64,000 nucleotides of DNA from Streptomyces kanamyceticus (GTDB lineage Bacteria; Actinomycetota; Actinomycetes; Streptomycetales; Streptomycetaceae), in NCBI RefSeq assembly GCF_008704495.1, contig NZ_CP023699.1, forward strand, positions 1,178,001 to 1,242,000, read 5' to 3'. The notes under the pieces are model-generated. The model saw only the letters and a program-made list of their open reading frames with translations, was not told the origin of the DNA and ran no database searches. The position numbers and the translations under genes were made by a program. Shown piece by piece: positions 15,242 through 22,324 of the stretch; the first letter of the stretch is position 1, and every line of letters starts with the position of its first letter.

Positions 15242-16501
15242 TTGTCTGACAACACTTCCAGCATCCACGACGCCTTCTTCGCCCTGCACCACGGTCTGCC
15301 GCGGCAGGGCCCGGGCTCCGACGCCACAACCCGGCAGCTGCTCTCCCTCGTGGGGGCACTGCCCGAGCGTCCGCGCGTGCTCGACCTGGGCTGCGGCCCG
15401 GGCCGCGCCGCGCTCCTGCTCGCCGCCGAGACCGGCGCCGAGGTGACCGCCGTCGATCTGCACGAGCCGTTCCTCGACGAGCTCCGCGCGTCCGCCAAGG
15501 CGCGCGGGCTCGCCGGATCGATCACCGCCGTCAACGCCGACATGACCGAACTCCCCCATCCGGACGGTTCGTTCGACCTCATCTGGGCGGAGAGCTCGGT
15601 CTACAACATCGGCTTCGACACCGCCCTGCGCGCCTGGCGCCGACTGCTCGCCCCCGGTGGGGCACTCGTCGTCACCGAGTGCGAGTGGACGACCGCCGGT
15701 CCTTCCGCCGCCGCGCGCGCGTTCTGGGACCAGCACTACCCGCTGCGTACGGGCGAGGAGAACCTCCGGGCCGCCACCGGCGCCGGTTACTCCGTGCTCG
15801 GCGTGCACGCGCAGCCCGAGTCCGACTGGGACGAGTACTACGGGCCGCTGGCCGCCCGCGCGGACGCCGCGGAACCGGCGGCTCCGGGCATGGCCGAGGC
15901 GCTCGCCGCCACGCGCGAGGAGATCGCGATGCGGCGCGAGCACGGAACGGAGTTCGGCTACGCGGGCTACGTCCTGCGTCCCGTGGACGCGTGGCCCTGT
16001 CGGCCCGAGACCGGCTCCGACGTCGCCGCCGTGCACGCCGTGAACGCCGCCGCCTTCGACACCGAGGACGAGGCCGACCTGGTCGACGCGCTGCGCGGGG
16101 ACGCCGATGCCTGGCTGCCCGGCCTGTCGTACGTCGCGCAGGCGCCGGACGGCGAGGTCGCGGCACACGCGCTGATCACCCGCTGCCGGGTGGACGGGGC
16201 ACCCGCCCTCGCCCTCGCCCCCTGCGCCGTCCTGCCGAAGTACCAGCGGACGGGGGCCGGTTCGGCCGTCATCCGCGCGGTGCTCGACGCGGCACGCGCG
16301 CGTGGGGAGCGTCTCGTCCTCGTGCTCGGGCATCCCGAGTACTACCCGAGGTTCGGTTTCAGCCCCGCTTCCGGGTACGGAATCCGGCCAGGGTTCGAGG
16401 TGCCCGACGAGGCCATGATGGCGCTCGTCCTGAACGGTCCGGACGATTCCTCGTGCGTACCGCGGGGCACCATCAGTTATCCGGCCGCTTTCGGCGTCTG
16501 A
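15242..16501 (+). CDS. Fusion of SAM-dependent methyltransferase and GNAT acetyltransferase
   Basis: Two-domain protein (419 aa). Residues ~40-160 are a class I methyltransferase: VLDLGCGPGRAALLLAAETG, acidic AVDLHE, then ADMTELPHPDGSFDLIWAES. Residues ~255-415 are a GNAT domain of YhbS type, with acetyl-CoA loop LPKYQRTGAGSAVIRAVLD and LVLGHPEYYPRFGF. Similar fusions are annotated in other actinomycetes. Substrates are unknown. Start: TTG 15242 behind AAGGA. No ATG or GTG fits the N-terminus SDNTSSIHDAFFALHHG. It sits downstream of the 22-codon leader ORF and is closed by the terminator at 16534-16571. Confidence 0.85.
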   Translation: MSDNTSSIHDAFFALHHGLPRQGPGSDATTRQLLSLVGALPERPRVLDLGCGPGRAALLLAAETGAEVTAVDLHEPFLDELRASAKARGLAGSITAVNADMTELPHPDGSFDLIWAESSVYNIGFDTALRAWRRLLAPGGALVVTECEWTTAGPSAAARAFWDQHYPLRTGEENLRAATGAGYSVLGVHAQPESDWDEYYGPLAARADAAEPAAPGMAEALAATREEIAMRREHGTEFGYAGYVLRPVDAWPCRPETGSDVAAVHAVNAAAFDTEDEADLVDALRGDADAWLPGLSYVAQAPDGEVAAHALITRCRVDGAPALALAPCAVLPKYQRTGAGSAVIRAVLDAARARGERLVLVLGHPEYYPRFGFSPASGYGIRPGFEVPDEAMMALVLNGPDDSSCVPRGTISYPAAFGV

Positions 16502-16533
16502 CACGCCCCGGGCGCAGGCGTTCCTGACGCCCT

Positions 16534-16571
16534 CCGCATGTCCGCCGTGCCCTCGCACGGCGGACATGCGG
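16534..16571 (+). terminator. 17-bp hairpin after the methyltransferase-GNAT gene
   Basis: Perfect 17-bp inverted repeat (16534-16550 with 16555-16571) and a 4-nt loop CCTC, 33 nt past the stop. It separates this gene from idi. Confidence 0.85.
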
Positions 16572-16643
16572 GCCCCGGGAGTGCCGGGAGTGTCCGAAAC
16601 GTACGGCAGACTTGAGGCTCGAAGACCGAAGCGAAGGATGGGT

Positions 16644-17237
16644 ATGCCGATCACACCTGCCACCGCGACGAACAGCTCGTCGAACGGCACCGGAGAAGCG
16701 ATCTTGCTCGAACTCGTCGACGAGGACGGCAGGACGATCGGCACAGCGGAGAAACTCTCCGCGCATCAGGCGCCCGGGCAGCTGCACCGGGCGTTCTCCG
16801 TTTTCCTCTTCGACGAACAGGGGCGGCTGCTCCTGCAGCAGCGCGCGCTCGGCAAGTACCACTCCCCCGGCGTCTGGTCGAACACCTGCTGCGGGCACCC
16901 GTACCCCGGCGAGGCGCCGTTCGCCGCGGCCGCCCGGCGTACGTACGAGGAGCTGGGGGTCTCGCCCTCGCTGCTCGCCGAGGCGGGCACGGTGCGCTAC
17001 AACCACCCGGACCCGGACTCGGGCCTGGTGGAGCAGGAGTTCAACCACCTCTTCGTCGGCATGGTCCAGTCGCCGCTGCGCCCCGACCCCTCCGAGGTCG
17101 GCGAGACCGCGTTCGTGACCGCGGAGGAGCTCGCGGCCCGGCACGCGCAGGGCCCGTTCTCCGCCTGGTTCATGACCGTCCTCGACGCCGCGCGCCCCGC
17201 GATCAAGGAGCTGACCGGCCCCTCAGCGGGCTGGTAG
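16644..17237 (+). CDS. idi: Isopentenyl-diphosphate delta-isomerase (type I)
   Basis: Nudix-fold isomerase (197 aa) interconverting IPP and DMAPP, so it balances precursors for the hopanoid pathway at the left end of the window. Catalytic Cys in WSNTCCGHPYPGE, Nudix-like AAARRTYEELG, and catalytic Glu in VEQEFNHLFVG are present. I start at ATG 16644 (MPITPATAT, which matches my memory of the S. coelicolor protein), behind GAAGGA. An ATG two codons earlier (16638) overlaps that ribosome site. Convergent with the next gene, 13 nt apart. Confidence 0.95.
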   Translation: MPITPATATNSSSNGTGEAILLELVDEDGRTIGTAEKLSAHQAPGQLHRAFSVFLFDEQGRLLLQQRALGKYHSPGVWSNTCCGHPYPGEAPFAAAARRTYEELGVSPSLLAEAGTVRYNHPDPDSGLVEQEFNHLFVGMVQSPLRPDPSEVGETAFVTAEELAARHAQGPFSAWFMTVLDAARPAIKELTGPSAGW

Positions 17238-17250
17238 CCACCATCCCGCG

Positions 17251-17763
17251 CTAATCCTCGTCGGGCTTCAGGGGCAGGGCCGCCCAGATGACCTTGCCCC
17301 CGCTCGCCGTGTGCTCGACGTCGCAGGCGCCGCCCGCCTCCGCCGTGATCTCGCGGACGAGCAGCAGCCCCCGCCCGCCCGTCTGGCCGTGGTCCGCCAC
17401 CAGGGCCGTCGGGCGGTAGGGGTGGTTGTCCTCCACGGAGACCCGCACCCATTCGGCGCCGACCGCCACTTCCACGGCGAGCATCGGCGAGAGCAGAGCC
17501 GCATGCCGCACCGCGTTGGTGACCAGTTCGGAGACGATGACCAGCAGGCCATGAATGAGGTCGTCGGACGCGGGTACTCCCTGCCTGGCGAGCAGATCCC
17601 GCACGGCGTGCCGCGCCTGGGGCACGGAGGCGTCGACTGCGGGGGCGGTGAAGCGCCAGACACCCTCGTACGGGACCGTTCCCTCCCCCCTGGGAGGTAG
17701 GCAGGACCCCCTCCCGTCGTTCTCCATCGTCCGGTCGCCGCCCTTGCGCTCGATTGTCACCAC
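17251..17763 (-). CDS. ATP-binding protein, anti-sigma-factor/RsbW-like kinase domain
   Basis: Small GHKL-type ATPase (170 aa) of the HATPase_c_2 group, very common in Streptomyces and usually anti-sigma or signalling partners. N box VSELVTNAVRHAAL, G1 box VSVEDNHPYRP, G2 region HGQTGGRGLLLVREI, and a final GKVIWAALPL strand. Tandem GTG codons open the frame. There is no adjacent sigma factor or antagonist, so its partner is unknown. Single gene, convergent with idi. Confidence 0.87.
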   Translation of the reverse strand: MVTIERKGGDRTMENDGRGSCLPPRGEGTVPYEGVWRFTAPAVDASVPQARHAVRDLLARQGVPASDDLIHGLLVIVSELVTNAVRHAALLSPMLAVEVAVGAEWVRVSVEDNHPYRPTALVADHGQTGGRGLLLVREITAEAGGACDVEHTASGGKVIWAALPLKPDED

Positions 17764-17856
17764 ACATCGAGTGTTGGGAATGCTCAGGTCCGGACCCCGC
17801 TACTGACCAGAAGTCAGCGACTATCGACGCGATTTGACCGTCGGCGCTTGACCCCG

Positions 17857-18504
17857 TCAGCTGTGCGACTGATCCTGTCCTTCCTCTTCCGGCTTCAAGC
17901 TTTCTTCAGGTTGTACGAGGCTGACGATGCGGCGCCCGCCGACGCCCGTGGCGATCAGGCCGAGGCCGTCGAAGAGCAGCGAGAGGGAGAAGAAGCAGCC
18001 GATCACGTACTGGCTGTCGCTGGGCCACCCGCCGAGCACCAGGATGCCGAGCAGCAGGCCGAAGGCGCCCTGCACCAGCGTCCAGCCGAACTGCGGGCCG
18101 CGCACCACCAGGCTGCCGACGAGGCGGAACACTCCGCCGGTGAGGAAGAGCAGCGCCGCGAACATGGTCAGCGCCTCCGCGGCCACCTCGGGCCTGCGGA
18201 TGACGACGACGCCCGCCGCGAGGTTCAGCGCCGCGACGACGACGCCCAGCCAGAAGAAGTTGCTGCCGCGCGACTGAACGGCGTGCAGCAGGCCGACGAA
18301 GCCGCCGATCAGCAGCAGCCAGCCGAACAGGAGCATCGAGGTGAGCGTGGCGAGGCCGGTGTAGACGAGGCCGACGAGTCCGGCCACCGCCAGGATCGCG
18401 CCGAGCAGCGCCAGCCAGCCGAAGCTGCGGCTGAGCCGGGCGCCCTTGGCCGCGGGCGAGCCGGTCTCCTGCCGGGGGGCACCGGCGTCCTTGGATCGGG
18501 CCAT
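17857..18504 (-). CDS. HdeD-like (DUF308) membrane protein
   Basis: Integral membrane protein (215 aa) with six hydrophobic segments in two repeats (WLALLGAILAVAGLVGLVY, MLLFGWLLLIGGFVGLLHAV, FWLGVVVAALNLAAGVVVI and so on), the DUF308/HdeD architecture. A charged, Ser/Pro/Glu-rich C-terminal tail follows. HdeD is linked to acid stress in E. coli, but the role in Streptomyces is unknown. It diverges from the enoyl-CoA hydratase gene across an 80-bp gap. Confidence 0.83.
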   Translation of the reverse strand: MARSKDAGAPRQETGSPAAKGARLSRSFGWLALLGAILAVAGLVGLVYTGLATLTSMLLFGWLLLIGGFVGLLHAVQSRGSNFFWLGVVVAALNLAAGVVVIRRPEVAAEALTMFAALLFLTGGVFRLVGSLVVRGPQFGWTLVQGAFGLLLGILVLGGWPSDSQYVIGCFFSLSLLFDGLGLIATGVGGRRIVSLVQPEESLKPEEEGQDQSHS

Positions 18505-18571
18505 CAGCGTCTCCGTCCCGTACGGTCTTGCGGACCGCCCCCTTCTTGATCGTACGTTCGAGGGGTGCGGA

Positions 18572-18577
18572 TAGCAT
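18572..18577 (+). promoter_or_regulatory. -10 element TAGCAT of a leaderless enoyl-CoA hydratase promoter
   Basis: TAGCAT is followed by 7 nt and then the ATG at 18585. No ribosome site is present, so the transcript is probably leaderless. TTGATC at 18546 is a possible but distant -35. Confidence 0.55.
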
Positions 18578-18584
18578 CCGGCGC

Positions 18585-19337
18585 ATGGAGCCGCAGCTGA
18601 GGCACACCGTCACGGACGGCGTCGCCACCGTCGTCATCGATCACCCGGCCAAGCGCAATGCCATGACCACGCGGATGTGGGGCCAGGTGCCGCCGCTCTT
18701 CGCGGGGCTCGCCGCCGACCCCGCCGTACGCGCGGTCGTGCTCACCGGGGCGGGCGACACCTTCTGCGCGGGCGCCGACATCTCCTCGCTCCGGGAGTCG
18801 GCCGGGTCCGCCCAGGACCTCGCGGTGCGGGCCGAGGAGGCCCTGGCGGCCTTCCCCAAGCCGACGCTCGCCGTGGTGCGGGGCTACTGCGTGGGCGGCG
18901 GCTGCCAGCTGGCCGCGGCGTGCGACCTGAGGTTCGCGGCCGATGACGCCTCCTTCGGGGTCACCCCGGCGAAGCTCGGCATCGTGTACCCGGCGTCGAC
19001 CACCCGGCGCCTGGTGTCGCTCGTGGGGCCCGCCACCGCCAAGTACCTGCTCTTCTCGGGCGAGTTGATCGACACCGAGCGGGCCCTGCGCACCGGCCTG
19101 GTGGACGAGGTGCTGCCCGCGGACGAACTCGACAAGCGGGTCGCGGAGTTCACCCGGGTCCTCGCCGCGCGCTCCCAGCTCACCCAGGCGGCGGCGAAGG
19201 AGTTCGCGGCGGGCCGCGCGGACCGGGACGCGTACTGGGCGGAGCAGGCGCGCGGCAGCGACGACACCGCCGAGGGTGTCGCCGCCTTCCTGGAGCGCAG
19301 GCGGCCGCGCTTCACGTGGAGCCCGGCCGCCGACTGA
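18585..19337 (+). CDS. Enoyl-CoA hydratase/isomerase family protein
   Basis: Crotonase-fold enzyme (250 aa). CoA/oxyanion-hole segments are HPAKRNAMTTRMW near residue 22 and GDTFCAGADISSL near 66. The second oxyanion region is VVRGYCVGGGCQLAAACDLR, with FGVTPAKLGIVYPAS following. In this second region the usual catalytic Glu positions need alignment to judge, so hydratase versus isomerase is not decided. It is isolated from the beta-oxidation operon further right. Confidence 0.87.
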   Translation: MEPQLRHTVTDGVATVVIDHPAKRNAMTTRMWGQVPPLFAGLAADPAVRAVVLTGAGDTFCAGADISSLRESAGSAQDLAVRAEEALAAFPKPTLAVVRGYCVGGGCQLAAACDLRFAADDASFGVTPAKLGIVYPASTTRRLVSLVGPATAKYLLFSGELIDTERALRTGLVDEVLPADELDKRVAEFTRVLAARSQLTQAAAKEFAAGRADRDAYWAEQARGSDDTAEGVAAFLERRRPRFTWSPAAD

Positions 19338-19357
19338 ACTCCCCCCTGCTCCGGCCC

Positions 19358-19990
19358 TTACTGGTCGAAGCGGCTTCCGTCGCGGAACTTGGCCACGATG
19401 TGCGCGGGCGCCTTCTCCGGAGACCCGGCGTCGTAGGGCGGCTGCGGGTCGTACTCGGTGAGCAGCTGCACGGTCTGCGCGTGCTCGTCGCCCGCGATCT
19501 TCCCCGCCAGGGTGAGCCCCATGTCGATGCCCGCCGAGACACCGGCCCCGGTGACGTACTTGCCGTCGAAGACCACCCGCTCCCCCGTCGACTCGACGCC
19601 GAGCCGCTCCAGCTCGGTCAGGGCCAGCCAGTGCGAGGTGGCGCGGCGGCCCTTGAGCAGTCCGGCCGCGGCGAGCGCCAGGGAGCCCGTGCACACCGAC
19701 GTCGTCCAGGTCGTGGTGGGGTCCACGGCGCGCAGCCAGTCCAGGAGCGGCGCGTTCTCCATCTGGTCGCTCTGCCCGGGTCCGCCGGGCACGACCACGA
19801 TGTCGGGCCGCCTGACCTCGTCGAACGACTTGTCGGCGACGAGCGCGAGGTTGCCGCTGTCGTCGCGCACCGGGCCCGCCTGCGCGGCCACGAAGACGGT
19901 CTCGGCGCCGGGCAGGCTGCTGAGGGTCTGGTAAGGACCGATCGCGTCCAGGACGGTGAAGCGCTCGTACAGGGCGATGGCGATCTGCAT
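19358..19990 (-). CDS. DJ-1/PfpI family protein (isonitrile-hydratase-like)
   Basis: Class-I glutamine-amidotransferase-like protein (210 aa). The nucleophile elbow Cys is in TSVCTGSLALAAAGLL, the N-terminus IAIALYERFTVLDAIGPYQT is shared with GlxA-type regulators, and VVVPGGPGQSDQ precedes the elbow. Family members include isonitrile hydratase and related hydro-lyases. Start ATG 19990 lies 7 nt past the stop of the GlxA-type regulator, so the two are one operon and the regulator probably controls this enzyme. Confidence 0.87.
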   Translation of the reverse strand: MQIAIALYERFTVLDAIGPYQTLSSLPGAETVFVAAQAGPVRDDSGNLALVADKSFDEVRRPDIVVVPGGPGQSDQMENAPLLDWLRAVDPTTTWTTSVCTGSLALAAAGLLKGRRATSHWLALTELERLGVESTGERVVFDGKYVTGAGVSAGIDMGLTLAGKIAGDEHAQTVQLLTEYDPQPPYDAGSPEKAPAHIVAKFRDGSRFDQ

Positions 19991-19997
19991 GGTGTCC

Positions 19998-20984
19998 CTA
20001 TCGGTGAGTGGTGGATGTGACGTGCGGTGTGCGGTGGAAACGGCGCCGGTACTCGGCGGGCGAGGCACCGAGCGTCTTGACGAAGGAGCGGCGCATCGCC
20101 TCCGGAGTGCCGTATCCACAGGCGCGCGAGACCTCCTCCACCCCGTCGGCGGTGTCTTCCAGGAGGCGGCGCGCGTGCTCGATGCGGACCCGCTCGACGT
20201 ACTTGCCGGGTGTCATGCCGGTCTCCGCCTGGAAGGCACGGGCGAAGTGGCGGGGCGAGAGGCGGGCGCGGACGGCGAGCGCGTCGACCGAGAGGTCGTC
20301 GTCCGGGTGCTCGGTGATCCACTGCTGGACCTCGCGCAGCGGTTCGCGCCGTGCGGTCTGCGCGGCGAGCTGGGCGCTGAACTGCGCCTGGTTTCCCGGT
20401 CGGCGCAGGAAGACGACCAGATAGCGGGCGATGGTGAGCGCCGCCTGTCTGCCCAGGTCCTCCTCGACCAGGGCCAGGGCGAGATCGATGCCCGCGGTGA
20501 CCCCCGCGGACGTCGCCACGTGGCCATCGCGTACGTAGATGGGGTCCGGGTCGACCTCGATGCCGGGGAAGTCCTTGGCGAGCTGGTCGCAGTACGCCCA
20601 GTGCGTGGTCACCCTGCGCCCTTCCAGGAGGCCCGCCTCGGCGAGCCTGATGGCGCCGGTGCAGACCGACACCAGGCGCTCGGCGCGCGGGCCGTGCTCG
20701 CGCAGCCAGTCGATCAGCCCGCGGTCCTCGGGGCGGGTGCCCTGGCCGCCCGGCACGAGCAGCGTGTGCGGGGCGGGGGCGTCCGCGAGCGAGGAGTCAG
20801 GCAGCAGCGTGAGCCCGCCGGAGGTGCGCACCGGGCCGCCGTCCAGCGAGGCGGTGTGGAGGCGGTACGCGCCGTCGGGGTCGCCGATGGCGTGGGCCGC
20901 ACCCGCGAAGACCTCCACGGGGCCGGTGACATCAAGACTCTGGACGCCTTCGAAGAGGACGACCAGGACGGTTCGCTGCTCCAT
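19998..20984 (-). CDS. GlxA-family AraC-type transcriptional regulator
   Basis: Regulator (328 aa) with an N-terminal DJ-1/PfpI-like sensing domain (VLVVLFEGVQSLDVTGPVEV, elbow LVSVCTGAIRLAEAGLL) and a C-terminal AraC double helix-turn-helix (LSPRHFARAFQAETGMTPGKYVERVR ... VSRACGYGTPEAMRRSFVKT region). The sensing domain is a clear paralogue of the enzyme encoded next to it, so both may bind related small molecules. Start ATG 20984. It diverges from the SCO6745-family gene across 112 bp. Confidence 0.88.
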   Translation of the reverse strand: MEQRTVLVVLFEGVQSLDVTGPVEVFAGAAHAIGDPDGAYRLHTASLDGGPVRTSGGLTLLPDSSLADAPAPHTLLVPGGQGTRPEDRGLIDWLREHGPRAERLVSVCTGAIRLAEAGLLEGRRVTTHWAYCDQLAKDFPGIEVDPDPIYVRDGHVATSAGVTAGIDLALALVEEDLGRQAALTIARYLVVFLRRPGNQAQFSAQLAAQTARREPLREVQQWITEHPDDDLSVDALAVRARLSPRHFARAFQAETGMTPGKYVERVRIEHARRLLEDTADGVEEVSRACGYGTPEAMRRSFVKTLGASPAEYRRRFHRTPHVTSTTHR

Positions 20985-21070
20985 GACCCCGATTCTTGAC
21001 GGGGGCACGGATGGCCGCAATGACGAGTTCCCCACTTTTCCTGCCATCGACGGCAGCACCCTGACCGACA

Positions 21071-21086
21071 TACCAACCAGTAGGTA
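21071..21086 (+). promoter_or_regulatory. -10 element TAGGTA within an imperfect palindrome
   Basis: TAGGTA (21081-21086) lies 10 nt before the ATG at 21097, with no ribosome site. The surrounding TACCAACCAGTAGGTA is an imperfect dyad that would let a repressor cover the -10 region. The GlxA-type gene diverging here is an obvious candidate regulator. Confidence 0.4.
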
Positions 21087-21096
21087 CCGTGCTCCC

Positions 21097-21987
21097 ATGA
21101 CCTCTTCGACGACCTCCCCCACGCACGCCGCGCTGCCCCCGCGCGCCGGACGCCGCTGTCACAACGTGCTGAACGGGCTCCACTCGACGCACTACTTCTC
21201 CCCCGACGTGTCGCGGGAGCTCGCCGGGCTCGGCATCACCCACCCCAGCGCGGTCAACTTCGCCGTGCGGGCGGCCGCGCTTGGCCCCGTCGGCGCCGGA
21301 GTGGTGACCGCAGCCTTCTACAACTACAAGCACGCGCTCGTCGCCGAGCACCTGCCCGCGGTGTGGCGCACGGCCTCGCCCGAGGACGTCCTCGCGGCAC
21401 GCGCGCGTGGCGTCGACACGACACTGCGCAGGCTCCTCGGCGACGAGGTCGTCTCCTCGCCCGAGATGGCCGAGGCCGCCGGGCTCGCGCTGCGCGCCAC
21501 CGAGGCCTGCTCGCGCTCCGCGCGCCCGCTCTACTCCGCCCACGCCGACCTGCCGGTGCCCGACGCGCCGCACCTGGCGTACTGGCACGCGGCGACGCTG
21601 CTGCGCGAGCACCGCGGCGACGGGCACGTCAGCGCGCTGCTCGGCGCCGAACTCGACGGCATCGAGGCGCTGGTGAGTCACACCGCGACCGGCAAGGGCA
21701 TGACGCCGAAGTGGAACTTCGCGACGCGCGGCTGGAACCAGGAGGAGTGGGAAGCGGCGACCGAGAGGCTCCGTGACCGCGGACTCATCGACGGCGAGGG
21801 CGAGTTGACCGAGTCGGGCGTGGAGTTGCGTCGGCACATCGAGGCGGAGACGGACCGCCTGGACCGGGCGCCCTACGAGCACCTGGGCGAGGCGGGCGTG
21901 GAGCGCCTCACCGAGCTCGGCACGGCGTTCATCGGGACGGCGCTGCAGGCCGGGGCGTTCCCCGCGGACATGCTCGGCAAGGCCTGA
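21097..21987 (+). CDS. SCO6745-family protein
   Basis: Protein of 296 aa matching the family I recall as SCO6745/SalK-like. N-terminal RRCHNVLNGLHSTHYFSPDV, then FAVRAAALGPVGAGVVTAAFYNY, and a C-terminal winged-helix-like part (WNQEEWEAATERLRDRGLI, TESGVELRRHIEAETDRL). The family is helical with no proven reaction. The winged-helix-like end suggests regulation or nucleic-acid contact. The start is near-leaderless at 21097. Confidence 0.85.
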   Translation: MTSSTTSPTHAALPPRAGRRCHNVLNGLHSTHYFSPDVSRELAGLGITHPSAVNFAVRAAALGPVGAGVVTAAFYNYKHALVAEHLPAVWRTASPEDVLAARARGVDTTLRRLLGDEVVSSPEMAEAAGLALRATEACSRSARPLYSAHADLPVPDAPHLAYWHAATLLREHRGDGHVSALLGAELDGIEALVSHTATGKGMTPKWNFATRGWNQEEWEAATERLRDRGLIDGEGELTESGVELRRHIEAETDRLDRAPYEHLGEAGVERLTELGTAFIGTALQAGAFPADMLGKA

Positions 21988-22091
21988 GCGCCGAAGCGCA
22001 CCGGCGGGGCATGGCCGTCGCCCACCGAGGTACCCGCCCGTCACCCGGCCGCGCCACCCCGGCCGGACCGGGAGACGAAAGGGGAACACAC

Positions 22092-22244
22092 ATGTTCCGT
22101 GCCATCGCGGATGTTCTGCGCCAGATCGCGGGCGCCATCGCCACGGTCGTCACCCTGCCCTTCCGGGCGCTGGCCCGGCTGTTCGGCGGAGCCTCCGGTT
22201 CCGCGGGACGTGGCGGCCGAGGAGGGCGGGCGCGCCGGGCCTGA
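22092..22244 (+). CDS. 50-aa amphipathic small protein
   Basis: Short gene with a good ribosome site (AAAGGGGA) about 9 nt before ATG 22092. The product has one hydrophobic helix (IADVLRQIAGAIATVVTLPF), the motif RALARLFGGAS, and an Arg/Gly-rich tail (GRGGRGGRARRA). This layout resembles small conserved Streptomyces membrane-associated proteins. Function unknown. It lies 80 bp upstream of tex on the same strand and could be co-transcribed. Confidence 0.7.
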   Translation: MFRAIADVLRQIAGAIATVVTLPFRALARLFGGASGSAGRGGRGGRARRA

Positions 22245-22324
22245 TCAGCCGGGTCTGATCATGCGTTGTCGGCGCCACCTGCCACAATTGCCCGGCAACC
22301 TCTGTGAGAAGGCGGTACCGGAAC

